Assembly: GCA_045613545.1 (NCBI GenBank)
Contig: JAZLBD010000005.1
Location: 36,175 to 100,174, forward strand
Length of the DNA: 64,000 nt
DNA from: Scatosoma sp045613545
GTDB lineage: Bacteria; Bacillota; Clostridia; Christensenellales; Borkfalkiaceae
Direction: 5' to 3'
This document shows, in pieces, positions 16,402 through 25,282 of the stretch; the first letter of the stretch is position 1, and each line of letters starts with the position of its first letter. The position numbers and the translations under genes are program-made. The notes under the pieces are model-generated. The model made no database searches. It worked only from the letters and a program-made list of their open reading frames with translations, and was not told the DNA's origin.

Positions 16402-17778
16402 TTATTTTTGAGGGAACGCCATTTCTTCGGGGCGGAACACTTCGTCAAACTTCTCTTCCGTCAAGAATCCGAGCGACACGCAAGCCTCTTTCAAAGAAAT
16501 GTTTTCCTTATACGCCTTTTTCGCCGTCTTCGCCGCGTTTTCATAGCCGATGTACGGATTGAGCGCCGTCACGAGCATCAAGGAGTTGTAAAGGTTGTGC
16601 TTCATCTTTTCTCTGTTCGCCTTGATTCCGCAAGCGCAGTTCTTTTCGAACGAAAGAATACCGTCCGTCAAAAGGCGAGCCGATTGCAAGAAGTTATAGA
16701 TAATGACGGGCATAAACACGTTGAGCTCGAAGTTGCCTTGCGAAGCCCCAAAGCCGACCGCCACGTCGTTCGCCATTACTTGCACCGCTACCATCGTCAG
16801 CGCTTCGCATTGCGTAGGGTTGACTTTCCCTGGCATAATCGAAGAGCCGGGCTCGTTTTCGGGGATAAAGATCTCCCCAAGCCCGTCGCGAGGTCCGGAG
16901 GCGAGCCATCGCACGTCGTTCGCGATCTTCATAAGGTTGCAAGCAAGCGCTTTCATCGCGCCGTGCGCAAACACGAGATCGTCTTTCGCCGTCAACGCGT
17001 GGAATTTATTTTCCGCCGTCACGAACGTTTTTCCCGTCAAAAGGCTCACTTGCTCCGCCACTTTTTCTGCAAACCCTTTCGGCGCGTTCAATCCCGTGCC
17101 GACCGCCGTTCCGCCAAGTGCGAGTTCTTTCAAACCGCCGAGCGAAAAGGTGATATCTTTCTTCGTTTTTTCGAGCATTTTCCGCCAACCGCTAATCTCT
17201 TGCGAAAAGGCGATGGGCACGGCGTCTTGCAAGTGCGTTCTACCGCTTTTTACAATCCCCTCGTGTTCCTTTTCAAGACGCGCGAACGTTTGAACGAGGC
17301 GATCAATCGCAGGGAAAAGTTTATCTTCGAGCGCGAGCACCGCCGCGATGTGCATAGCGGTCGGGAAAGTGTCGTTCGAGCTTTGACTCTTATTGACGTC
17401 GTCGTTGGGATGCAAAATTTTTTCCCCCGCAAGCTCGTTTCCACGGTTTGCGATCACTTCGTTCGCGTTCATATTCGATTGCGTACCGCTACCCGTTTGC
17501 CAAACGACGAGCGGGAAATGATCGTTGAGTTTGCCCGCGATCACTTCATTGGCAGCAAGGGAAAGGTATTTCAGTTTTTCTTCGGAAAGCTTGCCAAGTT
17601 GATAGTTCGCTTTCGCCGCCGCCTTTTTCAAAATGCCGAAAGCGTGGGTAATTTCGCGGGGCATCACTTCCTCGCCGATCAAGAAATTTTCGTGGCTTCT
17701 TTGCGTTTGCGCCGCCCAGTATTTATCCGCGGGGACTTTCATTTCCCCCATCGTGTCTTTTTCGATACGGTATTCCAT
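16402..17778 (-). CDS. fumC: Class II fumarase
   Basis: It interconverts malate and fumarate without iron-sulfur clusters. The 458-residue protein has the superfamily signature GSSIMPGKVNPTQCEA (about 315-330) and other fumarase motifs (SGSGTQSNMNANEV, GRTHLQDAVPI). The start at 17778 is chosen for GGAGAG six bases upstream; a longer frame to 17811 would overlap the dehydrogenase gene. It sits 13 bases after the dehydrogenase and 21 before hdrB, giving the malate-to-fumarate step of the operon. Confidence 0.93.
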   Translation of the reverse strand: MEYRIEKDTMGEMKVPADKYWAAQTQRSHENFLIGEEVMPREITHAFGILKKAAAKANYQLGKLSEEKLKYLSLAANEVIAGKLNDHFPLVVWQTGSGTQSNMNANEVIANRGNELAGEKILHPNDDVNKSQSSNDTFPTAMHIAAVLALEDKLFPAIDRLVQTFARLEKEHEGIVKSGRTHLQDAVPIAFSQEISGWRKMLEKTKKDITFSLGGLKELALGGTAVGTGLNAPKGFAEKVAEQVSLLTGKTFVTAENKFHALTAKDDLVFAHGAMKALACNLMKIANDVRWLASGPRDGLGEIFIPENEPGSSIMPGKVNPTQCEALTMVAVQVMANDVAVGFGASQGNFELNVFMPVIIYNFLQSARLLTDGILSFEKNCACGIKANREKMKHNLYNSLMLVTALNPYIGYENAAKTAKKAYKENISLKEACVSLGFLTEEKFDEVFRPEEMAFPQK

Positions 17779-17791
17779 AGCTCTCTCCTTA

Positions 17792-18742
17792 TTAGAAATT
17801 GATTTGCGCAATGACGTCTTTTAACACTTTTGCGCTATGGCGGAATTTCTCCAACTCGTCGTCGGAAAGTTTCGGAGTGAGCGTCGTTTTAATACCCTCG
17901 TCCCCTACAAGACAAAGGGTACTGATCGAAACGTCCTCCACGCCGTATTCTCCCTCCATGAGCGTGGAAACGGACATAACCGTATCCGCGCCCGAATAGA
18001 TACATTTGATAATTTGGCAAACGGAAGCCGCAATCCCGTAGAACGTCGCGCCCTTTCTAGAAATGATTTGCCCGCCGGATTTCCGCACGTATTCCTCGAC
18101 TTCTTCGTGGGTGTAGGGTTTTATGGGGAGGCTTTCTTGATTGGTGATCGCGTCGTCGTATTCTGCCAAGGGAATCCCCGTGATATCCGCCGCCGACCAA
18201 GCGACGAACGAGGAATCGCCGTGTTCTCCCAAAACGTACGCGTGTACTTGTTTTTGGTTAATGGAATAGAGCTCCGAAAGGCGAGTGCGAAGACGAATCG
18301 TGTCCAAAATCGTGCCCGAACCGATAATGCGGTGTTTGGGTACGCCCGAAATTTTCGCGAATACGTACGTCAAAATATCGACGGGATTTGCCACGATAAG
18401 ATAGATTGCGTCAGGTACGTTTTCGACGATTTTCGGCGTGATTTCTTTTAAGATATCGACGTTGTTTTGCGTGAGGTCAATTCTCGTTTGCCCGGGCTTT
18501 CTACCCTTTCCGCAAGTGATCACGACGATATCCGACCCTTTCGCGTCCTCGTACGTTCCCGCGTATACGTTCACGGGCGAAAGGAAGGGCGTTGCTTGCT
18601 TGATATCGAGCGCTTCGCCGAGCGCTTTACCCTCGTTAATGTCGATAAGCACAATTTCCGAAACGAGACCGTTCACCACCAAGGTGTAAGCAATCGTTGC
18701 GCCGACCGATCCTGCGCCGATAATTGTAATTTTGTTTGCCAT
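17792..18742 (-). CDS. LDH-fold 2-hydroxyacid dehydrogenase, probably malate dehydrogenase
   Basis: The 316-residue NAD-dependent enzyme has GAGSVGATIAY at the N-terminus (NAD site), GEHGDSSFVAWS with the catalytic His, and NPVDILTY. Overall it resembles bacterial L-lactate dehydrogenase. At the specificity position, where LDHs have Gln (Gln102 in ANQKPGETR), it has Arg (KGRKPGQTR). Q102R is the classic change that turns LDH into malate dehydrogenase. As the first gene of an operon with fumarase and fumarate reductase, malate dehydrogenase makes metabolic sense. Lactate or another 2-hydroxyacid remains possible. Confidence 0.8.
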   Translation of the reverse strand: MANKITIIGAGSVGATIAYTLVVNGLVSEIVLIDINEGKALGEALDIKQATPFLSPVNVYAGTYEDAKGSDIVVITCGKGRKPGQTRIDLTQNNVDILKEITPKIVENVPDAIYLIVANPVDILTYVFAKISGVPKHRIIGSGTILDTIRLRTRLSELYSINQKQVHAYVLGEHGDSSFVAWSAADITGIPLAEYDDAITNQESLPIKPYTHEEVEEYVRKSGGQIISRKGATFYGIAASVCQIIKCIYSGADTVMSVSTLMEGEYGVEDVSISTLCLVGDEGIKTTLTPKLSDDELEKFRHSAKVLKDVIAQINF

Positions 18743-18829
18743 AAAACTAACTTCTCCATATATTTATTTTCGCTAAACGAAAGTTTTTCTTTTGTCGAAC
18801 GCAAACTCCTCCGTTTACCATTCGAATAT

Positions 18830-18858
18830 ATTATATCATATTTTTCTTTTAATCTCAA
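18830..18858 (-). promoter_or_regulatory. Promoter of the dehydrogenase-fumarase-Hdr/Flx-Frd operon
   Basis: On the minus strand TTGAGA (18853-18858), 17 bases, TATAAT (18830-18835), about 90 bases before the first ATG. It is the only good promoter seen for the twelve genes, whose gaps never exceed 30 bases. Confidence 0.75.
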
Positions 18859-18930
18859 TTAAAACGCTCTTATATAACGAAAATTTCACGATTTCGGTAA
18901 ATTTTTATCAATTTGTTTTTGGGGAAAAGA

Positions 18931-18973
18931 AAAAGCCGTTCTCCCTTGAAAAATCAAGAGAAAACGGCTTTTT
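18931..18973 (-). terminator. Bidirectional-looking terminator after the 66-residue gene
   Basis: AAAAGCCGTT pairs with AACGGCTTTT around a loop; A and T runs on both sides suit either strand. It follows the small Cys-rich gene by about ten bases. Confidence 0.8.
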
Positions 18974-18984
18974 GCTATGTAAAA

Positions 18985-19185
18985 TCAATCCTTTTTTATC
19001 GGTATATACCGACAGAGGCGAATTTTTCCACCTCGCATCTTCGCCATTGCGTTGGCGCAGGGGTATTCTATCCCTTTATCGCAATAGGCGCAAAAGTCGT
19101 AGCTTCCGCAAGTATCCTTGCCGATCAGCTTGCTGTCGTTCCATTTTTCGATATCAAATTTTGCTTGTGTCAACCGTTGATTCAT
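18985..19185 (-). CDS. Small Cys-rich protein of unknown function
   Basis: The 66-residue cytosolic protein has clustered cysteines (CGSYDFCAYC near 26-35, a PC near 43 and a C near 58) that could bind zinc or iron. I do not recognise the family. An excellent ribosome site (AAAGGAGG), a near-perfect promoter and a terminator make it a complete single-gene transcription unit, so it is very likely real. Confidence 0.7.
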   Translation of the reverse strand: MNQRLTQAKFDIEKWNDSKLIGKDTCGSYDFCAYCDKGIEYPCANAMAKMRGGKIRLCRYIPIKKD

Positions 19186-19224
19186 GTCGTCCTCCTTTCT
19201 TCTATTTTATGCGACGTTTTTTCT

Positions 19225-19253
19225 ATTATAAACGATTTTATCATTTTTTTCAA
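19225..19253 (-). promoter_or_regulatory. Promoter of the small Cys-rich gene
   Basis: Minus strand TTGAAA (19248-19253), 17 bases, TATAAT (19225-19230), about 40 bases before the ATG. Confidence 0.85.
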
Positions 19254-19277
19254 GTATTTTCACTACGCCGAAAAAAA

Positions 19278-19302
19278 ATACCGCAACGTTTGTTTGCGGT
19301 AT
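19278..19302. terminator. Terminator hairpin flanked by A and T runs
   Basis: ATACCGCAA pairs with TTGCGGTAT; eight A precede and ten T follow, so it can work on both strands. On the minus strand it would end transcripts coming from the 1-phosphofructokinase gene. Confidence 0.8.
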
Positions 19303-19509
19303 TCGTTTTTTTTTTGAAAAAGTCCTACGTTTCGCGCCTTTGCAACGCAGAGTTGCAAAGCGCCACGTCTCCTCTTTTGTGCGGAAGCAAATTTGCCTTT
19401 TCTGACAAAAACGCGTCTCAAGCGGAAGAGGTTTTCCCCTCTTTTCGCGCTTTATGGAAATTCTTCACTACTATAGTATATGTAGCGAAAAAATATTTTT
19501 GTGCATTTT
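19303..19509. other. Structured 200-base region downstream of the 1-phosphofructokinase gene
   Basis: No open frame is credible. It contains a strong stem (GCGCCTTTGCAAC with GTTGCAAAGCGC, 19334-19363) and shorter inverted repeats, and ends at the hairpin at 19278-19302. It may be a structured 3' UTR or a small RNA; no family is recognised. Confidence 0.35.
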
Positions 19510-20433
19510 TTAGAAATTTCCCACCGTCAAAGTTTGATAGATTTCCTCGTACTTCTCCTTAACGAAAGAAAGCCCGCCGACGTTCGTCACCGTAGCGGTG
19601 CCCGCAGCCACCCCTCGACGTAAAATTTCTTGCAAATCGGCGCCCTTTTCCATCGCAAGCGCCGCCGCTGCAACCATCGCGTCGCCAGCCCCCACCGTGG
19701 AGTTTACCGCCACGTTCATACTGCGACAAAAATAATGCTCTTTCCCGTTGGTAATGACTGCGCCCTTTCGTCCGAGCGATAAAAGTACCGATTTCGCCCC
19801 ACGCTCTAACAAATCGAAACAAGCGGATAAGATCTCTTCGCGCGTTTTGAGTACTTTCCCCAACACGTCTTGCAATTCGTCGATGTTTGGCTTGACGAGA
19901 TCCACTCCCGCGCTAAGGCAAGAAAGGAGTTTTTTCCCCGTCGCGTCGGCGATTTTTTTGCAGTTTGGATCGACTGCGGAAAGTAATTTCTCGTAATATT
20001 TAGCCGAAGTCCCTTTCGGACTTCCACCCGATACGACCACGACGCTCGCCCTACGGGAAGTTTCTCTGACGAGTTCCAATAGCTCTCTCGCTTTTTCGTC
20101 GGTCACTTCCTGCCCGACGTCGTTGACTTCCGTGAGCATGGATTTTTTATCGATAAACTTATAGTTTTCGCGCACCCGTCCTTTATTCCAAACGAACGAG
20201 AACGGAACGCCTTCCTTATCGAGCGCGCGTTCGAACGAATTGCCGTTTTCGTTGTACATAAAACCGACGGTAAACGGATTACCGCCCAATCTTTTAACGC
20301 CGATTGCGACGTTGAGCGCCTTGCCCGTAAACGCGACGCGCTTGCTTTTTACCACGTTCGTCTTGCCGATCGAAAGAGAATCGAGCTCCACCGTCACGTC
20401 GGTGCTCGGGCTTAAACAAACCGTCAATATCAT
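19510..20433 (-). CDS. fruK: 1-phosphofructokinase / PfkB-family hexose-phosphate kinase
   Basis: The 307-residue PfkB-family kinase begins ILTVCLSPSTDVTVELD, as in 1-phosphofructokinases and LacC tagatose-6-phosphate kinases. It has KPNIDEL and the anion-hole motif VGAGDAMVAA with its catalytic Asp near residue 250. It would phosphorylate fructose 1-phosphate (or a related sugar phosphate) at the other end. No fructose PTS gene is adjacent, so the substrate is not settled. The start at 20433 follows AAAGGA; the longer frame to 20508 has no ribosome site. Confidence 0.75.
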   Translation of the reverse strand: MILTVCLSPSTDVTVELDSLSIGKTNVVKSKRVAFTGKALNVAIGVKRLGGNPFTVGFMYNENGNSFERALDKEGVPFSFVWNKGRVRENYKFIDKKSMLTEVNDVGQEVTDEKARELLELVRETSRRASVVVVSGGSPKGTSAKYYEKLLSAVDPNCKKIADATGKKLLSCLSAGVDLVKPNIDELQDVLGKVLKTREEILSACFDLLERGAKSVLLSLGRKGAVITNGKEHYFCRSMNVAVNSTVGAGDAMVAAAALAMEKGADLQEILRRGVAAGTATVTNVGGLSFVKEKYEEIYQTLTVGNF

Positions 20434-20461
20434 ATATCCTTTCCCCCTTTCCTTTTCCCGT

Positions 20462-20499
20462 AAAAAGACCGCTTTTTCTGGAATGGAAAACGCGGTCTT
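20462..20499 (-). terminator. Terminator of pfkA
   Basis: On the minus strand AGACCGC pairs with GCGGTCT around a 19-base loop, followed by five T, about 20 bases after the pfkA stop. Confidence 0.75.
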
Positions 20500-20520
20500 A
20501 CAATTCAATTTATCTTTTGT

Positions 20521-21483
20521 TTACATCGAAATCATCTGCATCGTTTCGTAGAGTTCTTTGTTGAACACTCTCTTTTTGCTCACGGCCTCGATGATATCCA
20601 TATCAAACAACTTGTTGTCGTGAATACCGATCGCGCGGTTGGACTTGCCTTCCAGCAAAAGTTTGACTGCATACACGCCGAATTGCGCGGCGAGCATTCT
20701 GTCTTGCATCGTGGGCGAACCACCTCTTTGTACGTGTCCCAAACAAATCGAACGGATTTCGTAGGGTACGTGTTTTTGAAGCTCTGCGGTAAATTCTTCC
20801 GCATGCATCACGCCCTCCGCCAAAATGATAATGTTCGAATATTTGCCTTGTTTGTGGGAATAGTTCACCTTTTCCACTACTTCTTCAATCGTCATAGGCA
20901 CTTCGGGCAACACGATTACTTCCGCGCCAGACGCGATCCCGCTATACAGCGCGATATCACCGCAGTGTCTGCCCATAACTTCAACGACGGAGCTACGTTC
21001 GTGCGAGGTCATCGTATCGCGAAGCTTGTTGATAATATCTAAGCACGTATTGACCGCCGTATCAAACCCGATCGCAAAATCGGTGTAGGCAAAGTCGTTG
21101 TCGATGGTAGCGGGAATCCCCACCGTGGGAACGCCGTAATCTTCCGCAAGCGCTCTTGCGCCACGGAAACTGCCGTCGCCACCGATGACGATCAACCCTT
21201 CAATGTCGTGCTTTTTTAACGTTGCCACCGCTTTTTCTTTTCCCTCTGGCGTCAACATTTCCAAACATCTTGCCGAGCGAAGTTTCGTTCCGCCAAGTTG
21301 CACGATGTTCGAAACACTGCGCATTTCAAGCTTTTTCAACTCGTCGTTAATGAGCCCGGCGTACCCTCTTTCCACGCCGTATACTTCCATTCCGTGATAA
21401 ATCGCCGAACGAACCACCGCGCGAAGGCAAGCGTTCATACCGGGCGCGTCGCCACCACTCGTCAAAACTGCAATACGTTTCAT
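20521..21483 (-). CDS. pfkA: ATP-dependent 6-phosphofructokinase
   Basis: Commits fructose 6-phosphate to glycolysis. The 320-residue length is canonical. Motifs are GGDAPGMNA (about 11-19), GGDGSFRGA (Gly after the Asp marks ATP rather than PPi use), TIDNDFAYTDFAIGFDTA with the catalytic Asp region, and MGRHCGDIA. The start at 21483 has GGAGG nine bases upstream. It forms its own transcription unit with promoter and terminator. Confidence 0.96.
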   Translation of the reverse strand: MKRIAVLTSGGDAPGMNACLRAVVRSAIYHGMEVYGVERGYAGLINDELKKLEMRSVSNIVQLGGTKLRSARCLEMLTPEGKEKAVATLKKHDIEGLIVIGGDGSFRGARALAEDYGVPTVGIPATIDNDFAYTDFAIGFDTAVNTCLDIINKLRDTMTSHERSSVVEVMGRHCGDIALYSGIASGAEVIVLPEVPMTIEEVVEKVNYSHKQGKYSNIIILAEGVMHAEEFTAELQKHVPYEIRSICLGHVQRGGSPTMQDRMLAAQFGVYAVKLLLEGKSNRAIGIHDNKLFDMDIIEAVSKKRVFNKELYETMQMISM

Positions 21484-21533
21484 ATTTTTCCTCCGTTGCT
21501 TGCGCTTTTTTTCCCAAAACGCAATCCTTATAT

Positions 21534-21561
21534 AGTATAGCAAAATTTCCTAAAAAGACAA
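21534..21561 (-). promoter_or_regulatory. Promoter of pfkA
   Basis: Minus strand TTGTCT (21556-21561), 16 bases, TATACT (21534-21539) preceded by TGC. Confidence 0.75.
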
Positions 21562-21682
21562 CTATTTTTCACTTATAATTTTTTCTTGCGCTCAAAAATG
21601 ATAATTTTCAATTTTTTGACGGCAAAAATGGTAAAAATTAACAAATTGTCCTTATAAATTTGTTATTTTCACAAAAATTTCC

Positions 21683-24600
21683 TTAAATATATTTGATAGC
21701 GTCGTCGGGGAGGAACGTGGAAAGCTCCGCCATAAGGGCGCGGTTGACCTTTACTTTCACCGAGCACGCTTTCTTCGTACCTTTTGCTTTATCGACGAAA
21801 CAAACGAGGGTGTCGCCTTCATAGGAGCAGAGCGTTTCCATCAATTCTTCCACGTCCTCGTCTGCTAGCCCCGTCACGTTGAGCCAAAGCCGTTTTTCCT
21901 TTTTCGGCGCCTCTTCTACTTGCGCGGGCGCGCTCGTTTTATTCTCTTCCGTGAAAAGGGTCATTTTATCGACGATGATCGTCGGCGCTTTATCCTCGTG
22001 GATGTCGAGTTTACCGCTAAGGCGCACAACGGCGTCCGTTTCCATAAACCCGCGGATTTTATCGTAAACCTTGGGGAAGCACACACATTCGATCGCGCCG
22101 TATAAATCCTCCACCGTCACGAACGCCATCATCGTACCCGAGCGCGTTTGCAATTTTTTGAACGCGGAGATCATACCGCCCATCGTAATTTGTTCCCCGT
22201 CCTCGACGTCGATGTACACCTTTTCGCCCGTCTCTTCGTCCTCCTCGTAAGCGGAAAGCATACCGCAGTTAAAGGAGCAGTCCTTGAAATAGGGCGCGTA
22301 TTTTTCAAACGGGTGACCGCTGACGTAAACGCCGAGCACCTGCTTTTCGAGCGCCAGCTTTTCCCCCATTTCGTATTCGGGAATCGGGGGGTATTTAATC
22401 TCGATTGACTGTTCTTCCAAAATACTGCCAAAGAGGGAAATTTGCGCACCTGCTTTTTGCTTTTCGATCGCGTTCACTCTCGCCAAAACTTCCTCGTACG
22501 TGACGGCAAGCTGGGAGCGGTGGATTCCAAAACAATCGAATGCGCCCGCGTAAATCAAACTTTCGAGAATCCGCTTGTTCACGTATTTACCGCAACGGAT
22601 CATAAAGTCGTCGAAACCGGTAAACAGCCCGTGTTCCTCACGCTCGCGAATGACGGATGCGATCGCCTCTTGCCCTACGCCACGAAGTGCGCCAAGCCCG
22701 ATTCGAACGCCGTTCCCCTCCACCCAGAAAATATCTTTCGAGCGGTTGATGTTCGGGGGCAAGACCTCGATATTTTTTTCTTTCATATAGGCGATGTATT
22801 TGGAAACCTCTTCGCTCTTGTCGATACGGTCGTTCAAAATACCCGCCAAGAATTCCTTGGGATAGAAATGCTTTAAGTACGCCGTCCGATAAGCGACCAC
22901 GGCGTAGGCAGCCGCGTGCGATTTGTTGAACGCGTAGGAAGCGAAACTTTCCATATCCATGAAGATCTTTTCGGCAACTTCCGGAGGAATCCCTTTGGAT
23001 ACGCAACCGGTGATATTCCCGCCCTTGTCGATATCGCCGTAGATGAATTTATCCTTTTGCGCCATGAGTTCGTCTTTTTGCTTTTTCGACATAGCGCGAC
23101 GAACGAGGTCGGCTTGACCGAGCGAATAGCCAGCAAGATATTGGAAGATCTGCATAACTTGTTCTTGATAGACGATAACCCCGTACGAATTTTTCAAAAT
23201 CGGTTCAAGGTGTGGCGTGTCGTACACGATCCGTTCGGGGTGGTGCTTGTTTTCGATGTATTTCGGAATGAAATCCATCGGCCCGGGGCGGTAGAGCGAG
23301 ATCCCTGCAATGAGGTCTTCTAGACAGCTCGGTTGCAGTTCTTTCATGAACTTTTTCATACCGCCTTGTTCAAGCTGGAACACGGCGTCGGTATCCCCCG
23401 ACGAGATGAGTTGATACGCCTCGGGTACGTCGTAGCCGAGCGCGTTGAAGTCGATTTCAACCCCGTGCCCTTCTTTGATATAATCAAGGGTGTTTTGGAT
23501 ATCGGTAAGAGTCGTGAGCGCCAAGAAGTCCATTTTGAGCATTCCCACTGCTTCCACTTCTTTCATGTCGAATTGCGTGACGATATCCTCGCCGTTTCGA
23601 GCAAGCGGAACGTTGTCGGCAAGCACCTTGTTGCAGATGACCACCCCCGCCGCGTGTTCGGAGATGTTCTTGGGCATACCTTCAAGCTTCAAGCCCATAT
23701 CAATCACGCGACGGAGCTGTTCGTTCGATTCGTACACCTCGATAAATTCGGGGTTGCGTTTCTTCTTTTGCTCTTCCAAGCTCTTCTCGACGTCCGCGCG
23801 CTTATCCTCGGGGAGATTGGGGTCGGCGAGTTTTTCTTCTATTTTAGCAATTTTAAGACCGAGCAATTCGCTGATCTTCGATTTCCCGTCCATGAGCTTT
23901 GCCACTTTGTCCGTTTCCGCGTACGGCACGTCCATAACCCGCCCTACGTCCTTGATGACGGCGCGGGAGGCAAGCGTACCGAACGTGACGATCTGCGCCA
24001 CGTTTTCGGGGTGATATTTCTTTCGTACGTATTCGATCGTCTCGTATCTTCTCTTCGTGCAAAAGTCCACGTCGAAGTCGGGCATTGAAACGCGGTCGGG
24101 GTTTAAGAACCGCTCGAAAATCAAGTCGTAGCGGAGCGGATCAACGTCGGTGATTCCGATGGAATAGGCGACGATGCTTCCCACCCCCGATCCACGCCCC
24201 GGCCCTACGGGAATCCCGTTGTGTCGCGACCAGTTGATATAGTCCCAAACGATGAGGAAATAGTCGGCAAATCCCATTTTGATAATGATAGAAAGCTCGT
24301 ATTCCACACGCTTTTTAATCTCGTCCGTGACGACGGCATAACGTTTCGGAATCCCCTCCCACGTCAACCTCGTCAAATAGTCGGGCGAGGTCGAGCCGTC
24401 GTCCGGCTGATAGAGGGGTATGAGGGAGGTATCGCGAATAGGCACGCCTTTAGGGGTTAAATCGAACACCGGCTCCTCGATCTTATTCGCAATCACACGC
24501 GTGTTTGTAATCGCGTCGGGCGCAAAGGCGAAAAGTTCCGCCATTTCATCCCCCGATTTCATATAAAATTCCTGCGTTTCAAACTTCATACGGTTGGTGT

Positions 24601-25282
24601 CGGTCAGCCGTTTTTTGGTTTGAATACACATCAAAATATCCTGCGCTTCCCAGTCCTCTTTGCGGATATAATGCACGTCGTTCGTCGCGACGAGCCCGAT
24701 ATCCAACTCTCTTGCAAGGCGCACGAGATCGGGCATAATTTGTTTTTGTTCGGCGATTCCGTGGTCTTGAATTTCAATATAAAAATCGTCGCCGAAGGTG
24801 TTTTTCATATCGAGCGCAAACGCTTTTGCGCCCTCGTAATCACCGCTAAGGAGCAGTTGAGGAATCCGCCCAGCCAAGCAAGCGGAAAGGCAAATAACCC
24901 CCTCGCTATACTCTTTGATCGTCTTGTAGTCGATTCTCGGCTTGCCGTAAAACCCGTCGATATACGAAAGGGAATCGAGCTTGACAATATTGCGATACCC
25001 AACTTTATTTTTGGCGAGCAATACGATATGCTCGGTTTTCGTACCCGGGCGTTTATCCTTGTAATCGTCCGTCGCGTACAGCTCGCAACCGATGATGTAT
25101 TTCAACCCTTTTTTCACGCACTCTTCCGCAAAATAGAGGGAGGCGTACATATTTCCGTGATCGGTGACCGCGCAACAGTCGATCCCGTTTTTTACCATAT
25201 GGTCGATGAGATCGTCCACCCGCGCCGCGCCGTCGAGTAGGCTATATTCCGTATGCAAATGTAAGTGTACAAAATCCGTCAT
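21683..25282 (-). CDS. dnaE: DNA polymerase III alpha subunit
   Basis: The 1199-residue replicative C-family polymerase has an N-terminal PHP domain (HLHTEYSLLDGA and other His/Asp metal ligands), palm catalytic residues in PDFDVDFC, a third acidic site in KMDFLALTTL, a helix-hairpin-helix tail and a C-terminal OB domain (TMGGMISAFKK region near 1040). This is the full-length DnaE layout rather than PolC. Its ATG overlaps the whiA stop (ATGA), so it is the last gene of murB-PHP-whiA-dnaE. No clear terminator follows. Confidence 0.96.
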   Translation of the reverse strand: MTDFVHLHLHTEYSLLDGAARVDDLIDHMVKNGIDCCAVTDHGNMYASLYFAEECVKKGLKYIIGCELYATDDYKDKRPGTKTEHIVLLAKNKVGYRNIVKLDSLSYIDGFYGKPRIDYKTIKEYSEGVICLSACLAGRIPQLLLSGDYEGAKAFALDMKNTFGDDFYIEIQDHGIAEQKQIMPDLVRLARELDIGLVATNDVHYIRKEDWEAQDILMCIQTKKRLTDTNRMKFETQEFYMKSGDEMAELFAFAPDAITNTRVIANKIEEPVFDLTPKGVPIRDTSLIPLYQPDDGSTSPDYLTRLTWEGIPKRYAVVTDEIKKRVEYELSIIIKMGFADYFLIVWDYINWSRHNGIPVGPGRGSGVGSIVAYSIGITDVDPLRYDLIFERFLNPDRVSMPDFDVDFCTKRRYETIEYVRKKYHPENVAQIVTFGTLASRAVIKDVGRVMDVPYAETDKVAKLMDGKSKISELLGLKIAKIEEKLADPNLPEDKRADVEKSLEEQKKKRNPEFIEVYESNEQLRRVIDMGLKLEGMPKNISEHAAGVVICNKVLADNVPLARNGEDIVTQFDMKEVEAVGMLKMDFLALTTLTDIQNTLDYIKEGHGVEIDFNALGYDVPEAYQLISSGDTDAVFQLEQGGMKKFMKELQPSCLEDLIAGISLYRPGPMDFIPKYIENKHHPERIVYDTPHLEPILKNSYGVIVYQEQVMQIFQYLAGYSLGQADLVRRAMSKKQKDELMAQKDKFIYGDIDKGGNITGCVSKGIPPEVAEKIFMDMESFASYAFNKSHAAAYAVVAYRTAYLKHFYPKEFLAGILNDRIDKSEEVSKYIAYMKEKNIEVLPPNINRSKDIFWVEGNGVRIGLGALRGVGQEAIASVIREREEHGLFTGFDDFMIRCGKYVNKRILESLIYAGAFDCFGIHRSQLAVTYEEVLARVNAIEKQKAGAQISLFGSILEEQSIEIKYPPIPEYEMGEKLALEKQVLGVYVSGHPFEKYAPYFKDCSFNCGMLSAYEEDEETGEKVYIDVEDGEQITMGGMISAFKKLQTRSGTMMAFVTVEDLYGAIECVCFPKVYDKIRGFMETDAVVRLSGKLDIHEDKAPTIIVDKMTLFTEENKTSAPAQVEEAPKKEKRLWLNVTGLADEDVEELMETLCSYEGDTLVCFVDKAKGTKKACSVKVKVNRALMAELSTFLPDDAIKYI

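Noticed and set aside
16024..17802. 592-codon rightward frame opposite hdrB and fumC
   Set aside because: Shadow of codon bias in two certain genes; no start signal and no recognisable domain.
18743..18985. Riboswitch or Rex operator in the leader of the 12-gene operon
   Set aside because: I looked for a Rex-like TTGTTA-N6-TAACAA palindrome and for a known aptamer core and saw neither; a partial GTGAAATTTTC word is not enough.
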